A stretch of 5,043 nt of DNA, from contig JBEVGU010000185.1 of assembly GCA_040511595.1 (NCBI GenBank), forward strand, positions 1 to 5,043, in the 5' to 3' direction. Position numbers and translations under genes: made by a program. The notes under the pieces were generated by a model that was given only the letters and a program-made list of their open reading frames with translations, was not told the origin of the DNA and made no database searches. This document shows positions 1-3,380 of the stretch, piece after piece; position 1 is the stretch's first letter, and each line of letters starts with the position of its first letter. The DNA is from JAOUEA01 sp040511595. GTDB lineage: Bacteria; Actinomycetota; UBA4738; HRBIN12.

Positions 1-35
1 TCGGCGCGGATGACGACCTGTCGCTCGGAGCCCAT
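1..35 (-). CDS. 5' end of an unidentified gene (partial, runs off left edge)
   Basis: An ATG at 35-33 on the minus strand opens a frame reading MGSERQVVIRA before the window ends, eleven codons plus two bases. It is preceded by GGGAG with only four bases before the ATG, and by AGAGGAG further upstream, so a ribosome-binding site is plausible but not ideal. A TAGTGT hexamer at 81-76 could be its -10 element, which would give a leader of roughly 35 nt. The gene lies downstream of the universal stress protein gene on the same strand, with a 154-bp gap in which I see no strong terminator. Unlike the other transcription units here, it has no GGGmCsTTCGGCCC palindrome at the expected distance. Eleven residues are too few to name a family. 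It could also be a chance frame. Confidence 0.4.
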   Translation of the reverse strand, partial: MGSERQVVIRA

Positions 36-189
36 CGATCTCCCGGTCGCTCCTCTCGGCCGTTGAAGGATGCGAACACTACCGCCGCAGGAGAAGTGCG
101 TCCGTAGCCCTCCGCGAGCCGGTTGGCGATCCAGACCGTGGCGATCGAGCGACGTAGGTCCCTCTACCGGACGATGATCATTCCTCCAG

Positions 190-603
190 CTAGCGGACGA
201 TTAGTACCGGGACGCTCGACAGGTGCACGACCTTGTGGGCGACGCTGCCGATCAGTAACCCCTCCCAATCCGACATGCCTCGGCTCCCCATCACGATCAG
301 CCCGGCGTCCTCGCTCGCCGCCACGTCCATGATCTCTTGTGCGGCCCTCCCCGCAAGGGCGGCCCGGGCCTCGGCCCGCGCGCTCACCCCCAGATTCTTC
401 AAGGACCTCGCCGCGTCGTCGGCGTCCCTTGTCGCATCCTCCGTCGTATCGTAGGCGATCGGTCCTCCCCGACCGAGCTGTTGCTCCACGACGTGGACGG
501 CGATCACCTCCGACCCGTACTTTGAGGCGATATCGGCGGCCACAGGAACAGCACGCTGCGCGGGCTCGGATCCATCGACGGCCAACACGATCCTCTCGAA
601 CAT
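190..603 (-). CDS. Universal stress protein, UspA family, ATP-binding type (137 aa)
   Basis: This is a single-domain cytoplasmic Usp protein of typical family length. It begins MFERIVLAVDGSE, the usual first beta strand with the conserved Asp (D10) that contacts the nucleotide. Near the C-terminus it has the complete ATP-binding signature G-2x-G-9x-G-S (G106, G109, G119, S120), followed by the closing strand VPVLIVR. This places it with the nucleotide-binding Usp proteins rather than the non-binding UspA type. The start at 603 is chosen because AAGGAGG at 617-611 sits seven bases upstream. A frame-compatible ATG 14 codons earlier (645) would place that site inside the gene and adds residues not seen in the family. 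The gene has its own upstream region (604-761) with a DosR-like palindrome pair. Family members are commonly induced by hypoxia, NO or stasis; the precise role of this one is unknown. Confidence 0.93.
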   Translation of the reverse strand: MFERIVLAVDGSEPAQRAVPVAADIASKYGSEVIAVHVVEQQLGRGGPIAYDTTEDATRDADDAARSLKNLGVSARAEARAALAGRAAQEIMDVAASEDAGLIVMGSRGMSDWEGLLIGSVAHKVVHLSSVPVLIVR

Positions 604-610
604 CGTGCCA

Positions 611-617
611 CCTCCTT
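611..617 (-). promoter_or_regulatory. Ribosome-binding site of the universal stress protein gene
   Basis: AAGGAGG on the minus strand lies seven bases before the ATG at 603. It decides between this start and the longer frame beginning at 645. Confidence 0.85.
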
Positions 618-654
618 CAAAGCGAAGTCTGCGATCCCGAATCATCCCCGCTCA

Positions 655-668
655 GGGCCGAAGGTCCC
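655..668 (-). promoter_or_regulatory. DosR-like palindrome upstream of the universal stress protein gene
   Basis: On the minus strand this reads GGGACCTTCGGCCC, an imperfect palindrome followed by T. It is close to the known DevR/DosR box of mycobacteria (GGGAC, A/T-rich centre, then GTCCC or GGCCC). It shares 12 invariant positions with the boxes at 3055-3068 and 3275-3288. Its centre (661.5) is 35.5 nt upstream of the end of a weak -10-like CAGACT (631-626), predicting a start site near 619 and a 15-nt leader that still includes the GGAGG. A second, degraded copy (10 of 14 matches) lies at 678-691. As RNA it could also form a short hairpin, but the repeated promoter-like position favours a protein-binding site. 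Binding and the identity of the regulator are inferred. Confidence 0.6.
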
Positions 669-677
669 TCTGGCTGG

Positions 678-691
678 GTGACGAAGGACGC
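678..691 (-). promoter_or_regulatory. Candidate secondary box, universal stress protein promoter
   Basis: On the minus strand this reads GCGTCCTTCGTCAC, which matches the consensus GGGmCsTTCGGCCC at 10 of 14 positions. Its centre is exactly 23 bp upstream of the proximal box, the same offset as at the other two promoters. Paired strong and weak boxes are known at DevR/DosR promoters; assignment here rests on spacing and partial matching. Confidence 0.4.
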
Positions 692-761
692 AGCGTTCGT
701 GACGCCACCGAGGACGTCCCGGCGCGCCACGACCGCGGCATCGACTCCGCGTTCGGGGCGT

Positions 762-1913
762 CTACATGCGAATGAGCTCCCTCACTGCCACCGGGTGGAG
801 CCGGGCGCGGAGGCTCCCACGGTGAAGCGCCCGCTCATGGAACGAGCCGTTCGGGCGGACCCCGGCGATCCCGCCTCGCTCGACGAGGGTCTCGAGCAGC
901 GGCACGAGCTGTTTCCCGTAGAGCTCCATGCATCGCTTCGGGTGGACGCCCGGCCACGAGTAGCACGATGCCACCATCCGACGGTGCCCGGTCGGGACCT
1001 GCCGCGGCACCAGATCCCACGCTGGATCGTCCACGTCGAACGTGTACTGATCGAGGTTGCCCTGTGGGATCCCCTCGATGCCTCGGACCGTCGGCGGGTC
1101 GGCATCCAGGAGGTACGGATCGACGACGAGATCGCAGATCACGGCGTGCGGAGGAAGCAGGCCGAGCCAATCGTTCCGGATCAACGGCACGGACGCGTCG
1201 TGCCGCTGCGTCGCGTCGACCAGGATGTCCGTGGCGGGGAGTCGCTGCAGCAGGTAGGCGTCATCGCTCGTCAGGTTGCGCCCGATCGTGACCACCTCGA
1301 CTCCGGGCACGCCGTACCGCATCAGCAGGTCCGAGCGCTCGGCATTCCCGTACTTCGTAGCGGCCTCGACCGCGTGCTTGCCGATGTCGCCCGCGCCCAT
1401 CACGGTCACGCGCACGGGGGCTCGTGCAGGCGAAGTGAGCTGCGGCCATCGACGCTCCAGCATCTCGAACGCCACCTCGAGACCGTTCCAGGCGACCGCC
1501 TGGCTGTTCACGACGAGCCGACGGCCCTCGTCGTCCTCGATCGTGTCGAGGCCGACCGCGTCGATCCCGAGTTCCTCCAGGTGCCGCACACGCGCCGGCC
1601 GCGTCGGGAAGTGCAGCATCGAGATCAGTGTCGCGCCGCGGCGGGCCTTCTCGAACTTGCCGATCGGCGCTCGTAGCACCACCACGACGTCCTGCCGAAA
1701 CGCAGAGTCCTCATCGACGACGTGCACCCGCGAGGACGACACGTAGTCTCCGTCGACGTACCCCATCCCGGAGCCGATCCCGGACTCGACGAACACCTCG
1801 CATCCGAGGTCGGCCAGGAGATGGATCAGCGGCGGGAGGAAGTCCCGTCTCTCTCCAGCTTCCTTGTGCATCGTGGGGAAACCGAACGTCAGCCCGCGCG
1901 CGAGCCCATCCAT
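762..1913 (-). CDS. AlaDH/PNT-superfamily NAD(P)-dependent dehydrogenase, second of a tandem pair (383 aa)
   Basis: The protein has the two-domain plan of alanine dehydrogenase, saccharopine dehydrogenase and transhydrogenase alpha subunits. An N-terminal substrate domain (about 10-160) contains HKEAGERRD, VVVLRAP and SMLHFPTRP. A Rossmann domain carries GAGDIG at 173-178. By comparison with alanine dehydrogenase, the substrate-binding Arg (R22 or R23), catalytic His (H101) and Asp (D265 in DLVVDP) appear kept, while the usual Lys of VKEP is Arg (R81). The end of Rossmann strand 2 reads VVTIGRN, with Gly-Arg (G211, R212) where NAD-specific enzymes have an acid, suggesting NADP use. Length is typical. 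The start at 1913 is set by GGAGG seven bases upstream; the frame stays open further upstream but reads as low-complexity shadow. It overlaps the end of its paralogue by 25 bp, so the two are probably co-transcribed. Substrate is unknown; an alanine dehydrogenase-like amino or imino acid reaction is an inference. Confidence 0.85.
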   Translation of the reverse strand: MDGLARGLTFGFPTMHKEAGERRDFLPPLIHLLADLGCEVFVESGIGSGMGYVDGDYVSSSRVHVVDEDSAFRQDVVVVLRAPIGKFEKARRGATLISMLHFPTRPARVRHLEELGIDAVGLDTIEDDEGRRLVVNSQAVAWNGLEVAFEMLERRWPQLTSPARAPVRVTVMGAGDIGKHAVEAATKYGNAERSDLLMRYGVPGVEVVTIGRNLTSDDAYLLQRLPATDILVDATQRHDASVPLIRNDWLGLLPPHAVICDLVVDPYLLDADPPTVRGIEGIPQGNLDQYTFDVDDPAWDLVPRQVPTGHRRMVASCYSWPGVHPKRCMELYGKQLVPLLETLVERGGIAGVRPNGSFHERALHRGSLRARLHPVAVRELIRM

Positions 1914-3016
1914 CTTGACACCTCCGCTCTGGCGACGGCGCGCTCGACCTGCGACGCGCCGTTCAGGCCCCAGTCCCCGGCCGGCTTCCCAAGGACCACG
2001 CCCAGCACCGGCTCGAGCTGCTCGCCGTACGTCCGCATGCTCCCGACGGGATCGAGCCCGGGCCAGGAGTAGCACGACAGGGCGAGTCGCCGGTTCGTCG
2101 TGTCGATCCGCGGATCGATGAGGTCGTACGCCTCGTCCTCCGGTGGGAACAGGTAGCTATCGAGCGAGCCGTGCGGCACACCCTCGATCCCCTTCACGAC
2201 GGGCGGTGTCACGTCGAGGTCGTACGGGTCGCACGCGAGGTCGAGTATGACGCCGTCCGCGGGGAGTGCAGTCAGCCACGCGTTCGCCACCACGGGCCGG
2301 CTCGGGTCGACGCGTCTGGTCGCATCGATCAGCAGGTCGGTCTGCTCGAGGCGCCCGAACATGTAGTCCTCGTGCCAAGTAAGGTCGAAGTCGACCACCG
2401 TGACCTCGACCCCTGGAACGTTGGTCGCGACGAGCGACTCGCGGAGCTGCGGGTCGCCGTAGCGCGTGGCGGCGAACGCGGCCCAGCTGCCGACGCCCCC
2501 GGAACCTAGACACGTGACGTGCAGTGGGCGCCGACTCGGGTGATCGAAGTGGGGATGCCGTCGCTGGATCTCGCGGAACGCGGCACGAACCCCGTTCCAC
2601 GCGACTGCCTCGAGGTTCTCCACGAGGCGACGACCGGACCGGTCGGTGATCGCGTCGAGGCTCACGGCGCGAACGCCCAGGTCGGAGAGGAGGGCGGTGC
2701 GATCCGGCCGCGTCGGGTAGTGCAGCATCGAGAGCAGGACGGTCCCCGGGCGGAGCCGCCGGAGTTCATCCAGCTCGGGGCATCGGAGGACCACAACGAT
2801 GTCCTGGTCCAGGCACTCCTCGTACGAGCCGACCCGGACGTGACCCGACACGTCGAGGTAGGCGCCCATCTGGACGCCAACGCCGAGGCCGTAGCCCTCC
2901 TCCAGCACGATCTCGTCGGCGCCGAGGCGATCCAGATGCGCGATCAGATCCGGCAGGAAGTCGCGTCGCTCTCCCCGCTCCTTGTGCATCCGCGGCAATC
3001 CGACGGTAGGAACCAT
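1889..3016 (-). CDS. AlaDH/PNT-superfamily NAD-dependent dehydrogenase, first of a tandem pair (375 aa)
   Basis: A full-length paralogue of the downstream gene, roughly 40-45% identical by eye along its whole length. Shared blocks include MHKE.GERRDFLP, SMLH.PTRP, AVAWNG, KGIEG or RGIEG, and SCYSWPG. The glycine motif is GSGGVG (171-176), and strand 2 ends VVDFD, placing Asp209 where NAD-dependent Rossmann enzymes hold the adenosine ribose. The alanine dehydrogenase-type Arg (R17 or R18), His (H99) and Asp (D263 in DLACDP) are present, but the family Lys is Arg78, as in the neighbour. The start at 3016 cannot move upstream, because an in-frame TAG lies two codons before it, and the N-terminus aligns with the paralogue. 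No Shine-Dalgarno is visible; the predicted start site is only a few bases away, so the mRNA may be almost leaderless. The substrate is unknown, and saccharopine dehydrogenase-like chemistry is also possible. Confidence 0.86.
   Translation of the reverse strand: MVPTVGLPRMHKERGERRDFLPDLIAHLDRLGADEIVLEEGYGLGVGVQMGAYLDVSGHVRVGSYEECLDQDIVVVLRCPELDELRRLRPGTVLLSMLHYPTRPDRTALLSDLGVRAVSLDAITDRSGRRLVENLEAVAWNGVRAAFREIQRRHPHFDHPSRRPLHVTCLGSGGVGSWAAFAATRYGDPQLRESLVATNVPGVEVTVVDFDLTWHEDYMFGRLEQTDLLIDATRRVDPSRPVVANAWLTALPADGVILDLACDPYDLDVTPPVVKGIEGVPHGSLDSYLFPPEDEAYDLIDPRIDTTNRRLALSCYSWPGLDPVGSMRTYGEQLEPVLGVVLGKPAGDWGLNGASQVERAVARAEVSRWMGSRAG
1921..1925 (-). promoter_or_regulatory. Ribosome-binding site inside the 3' end of the first paralogue
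   Basis: GGAGG on the minus strand lies seven bases before the ATG at 1913, within the last codons of the upstream paralogue. It fixes the start of the second gene and implies translation initiation independent of the overlapping stop at 1891-1889. Confidence 0.8.
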
Positions 3017-3025
3017 CGCCTAGGC

Positions 3026-3031
3026 ACATTA
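3026..3031 (-). promoter_or_regulatory. Candidate -10 element of the dehydrogenase pair
   Basis: TAATGT on the minus strand fits TAnnnT and ends ten bases upstream of the ATG's first base at 3016, predicting transcription from about 3019. No TTGACA-like -35 is present. The DosR-like box is centred 35.5 nt upstream of the hexamer end, where an activator replacing -35 contacts would sit. Confidence 0.45.
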
Positions 3032-3054
3032 CGGAGCTGCTCCGCTCGCCACTC

Positions 3055-3068
3055 GGGCCGAAGGGCCC
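3055..3068 (-). promoter_or_regulatory. DosR-like palindrome upstream of the dehydrogenase pair
   Basis: On the minus strand this reads GGGCCCTTCGGCCC, a palindrome with arms GGGCC and GGCCC around CTTC. The arms extend on the outside to ACTC (3051-3054) and GAGT (3070-3073) with one unpaired base, so the dyad spans 3051-3073. It matches the boxes before the stress protein and copper oxidase genes in sequence, orientation and distance to the -10 candidate. No T-tract follows on either strand, and it precedes rather than follows genes, so a terminator is less likely. The binding factor is inferred from resemblance to the DevR/DosR motif. Confidence 0.6.
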
Positions 3069-3077
3069 AGAGTTGTG

Positions 3078-3091
3078 GGGCCGATCGCGGT
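3078..3091 (-). promoter_or_regulatory. Candidate secondary box, dehydrogenase-pair promoter
   Basis: On the minus strand this reads ACCGCGATCGGCCC. Its right half TCGGCCC is exact and 9 of 14 positions match the consensus. Its centre is 23 bp upstream of the proximal box, the same offset as at the other two promoters. Confidence 0.35.
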
Positions 3092-3251
3092 CGACCGATG
3101 ACGGAGGCGTGGCAGTCAGATCGGATATCGAGCCGGCTGGAACCGTCGCCGCTGCGGCGCTCGCACTTACGGGCGGACCCGTTCCCGGGGTCGCAGCCGG
3201 ACCACGATGCTCGCTTCCGAGACGGAAAGACATCGTCTAGGTCGGGATGCC

Positions 3252-3265
3252 AGGACCATCCGACT
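3252..3265 (+). promoter_or_regulatory. Candidate secondary box, copper oxidase promoter
   Basis: AGGACCATCCGACT matches the consensus GGGmCsTTCGGCCC at 9 of 14 positions. Its centre is 23 bp upstream of the proximal box at 3275-3288. Alone this match would not be reported; the shared spacing at three promoters is the reason to list it. Confidence 0.3.
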
Positions 3266-3274
3266 CCCCTAACC

Positions 3275-3288
3275 GGGCCGTTCGGCCC
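3275..3288 (+). promoter_or_regulatory. DosR-like palindrome upstream of the copper oxidase gene
   Basis: GGGCCGTTCGGCCC on the plus strand is a perfect dyad, with arms GGGCCG and CGGCCC around TT. It has the same TTCGGCCC right half and the same orientation relative to its gene as the other two boxes. Its centre (3281.5) is 36.5 nt before the end of the TAAGGT hexamer at 3313-3318, about -43 from the predicted start near 3325. Binding by a DevR/DosR-type regulator is inferred. Confidence 0.55.
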
Positions 3289-3312
3289 CACCGTGCACGA
3301 GACGATGTCCCC

Positions 3313-3318
3313 TAAGGT
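3313..3318 (+). promoter_or_regulatory. Candidate -10 element of the copper oxidase gene
   Basis: TAAGGT fits the TAnnnT pattern, with no recognisable -35 sixteen to eighteen bases upstream. It predicts transcription from about 3325 and a 56-nt leader. Support comes from its spacing to the palindrome, which matches the other two promoters within one base. Confidence 0.4.
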
Positions 3319-3337
3319 CTGGAGAGGATCGCGATAA

Positions 3338-3360
3338 CTGGGCTCGAACCGCGAGCCCGG
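3338..3360 (+). other. Stem-loop in the predicted copper oxidase leader
   Basis: GGGCTCG (3340-3346) pairs perfectly with CGAGCCC (3352-3358) around AACCG. A T-G and a C-G pair extend it to 3338-3360, giving nine pairs. There is no T-tract, and the ribosome-binding site begins six bases later, so it more likely stabilises the mRNA 5' end or tunes translation than terminates transcription. The loop region is superficially like a tRNA T-arm, but no tRNA surrounds it. Confidence 0.5.
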
Positions 3361-3365
3361 AACGG

Positions 3366-3373
3366 AAGGGGGG
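3366..3373 (+). promoter_or_regulatory. Ribosome-binding site of the copper oxidase gene
   Basis: The purine run AAGGGGGG ends seven bases before the ATG at 3381, supporting this start, which is also the one that begins the Tat signal. Confidence 0.7.
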
Positions 3374-3380
3374 ATCCGCG

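Larger units (their letters stand above)
3229..3309. repeat. 10-bp perfect inverted repeat flanking the copper oxidase box
   Basis: GACATCGTCT at 3229-3238 is the exact reverse complement of AGACGATGTC at 3300-3309, with 61 bp between. Each arm is itself a small dyad (GAC-ATC-GTC and GAC-GAT-GTC). The right arm lies between the DosR-like box and the -10 candidate of the copper oxidase promoter. It could be a pair of operators for a second regulator, or chance in GC-rich DNA. Confidence 0.35.
3017..3380. other. Divergent intergenic regulatory region (364 bp)
   Basis: This stretch separates the minus-strand dehydrogenase pair from the plus-strand copper oxidase. I see no convincing gene: the open frames here (for example an ATG at 3099 reading to 3337) have low-complexity Arg/Ser/Pro-rich products, no ribosome-binding site, and run through the promoter elements. 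It holds two outward-facing promoter candidates, each with a proximal DosR-like palindrome and a degraded second copy. The palindromes at 3055-3068 and 3275-3288 are 220 bp apart centre to centre. It also has a TTCCG-AGA-CGGAA palindrome at 3215-3227, a 10-bp inverted repeat (3229-3238 with 3300-3309), and a leader hairpin at 3338-3360. No tRNA or riboswitch fold was recognised. Confidence 0.75.

Noticed and set aside
105..119. Search for a DosR-like box upstream of the left-edge gene
   Set aside because: The sequence at the expected distance from the TAGTGT hexamer is neither palindromic nor a match to the shared 14-mer.
124..146. Direct repeat TGGCGATC (124-131 and 139-146), 15 bp apart
   Set aside because: There are only two short copies in non-coding GC-rich DNA and nothing links them to a promoter or an attachment site.
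734..751. Hairpin CGCGG / CCGCG just after the second dehydrogenase, considered as a terminator
   Set aside because: It is only five pairs with an eight-base loop and no T-tract, and such short GC stems arise easily at this base composition.
339..1676. A 445-codon plus-strand open frame across the stress protein gene and the second dehydrogenase
   Set aside because: It is antisense to two genes with intact family motifs, spans their intergenic region, has Arg/Pro-rich low-complexity content and no ribosome-binding site.
1914..2075. A 54-residue N-terminal extension of the second dehydrogenase
   Set aside because: The frame is open, but the residues are Arg/Ala/Gly-rich shadow of the paralogue, while the ATG at 1913 has an ideal GGAGG and matches the paralogue's N-terminus.
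3051..3073. GC-rich stem-loop considered as a transcription terminator
   Set aside because: It lies between divergent genes with nothing to terminate, lacks a T-tract, and its sequence recurs at two other promoters at a fixed distance from the -10 candidate.
3099..3337. A possible small plus-strand gene in the divergent intergenic region
   Set aside because: The 79-residue product is Ser/Arg/Pro-rich without a domain, no ribosome-binding site precedes it, and it runs through the copper oxidase promoter elements.
3331..3360. T-arm-like sequence (GGCTCGAACC) suggesting a tRNA
   Set aside because: No acceptor, D-arm or anticodon stem can be drawn on either strand; it is explained by the leader hairpin.
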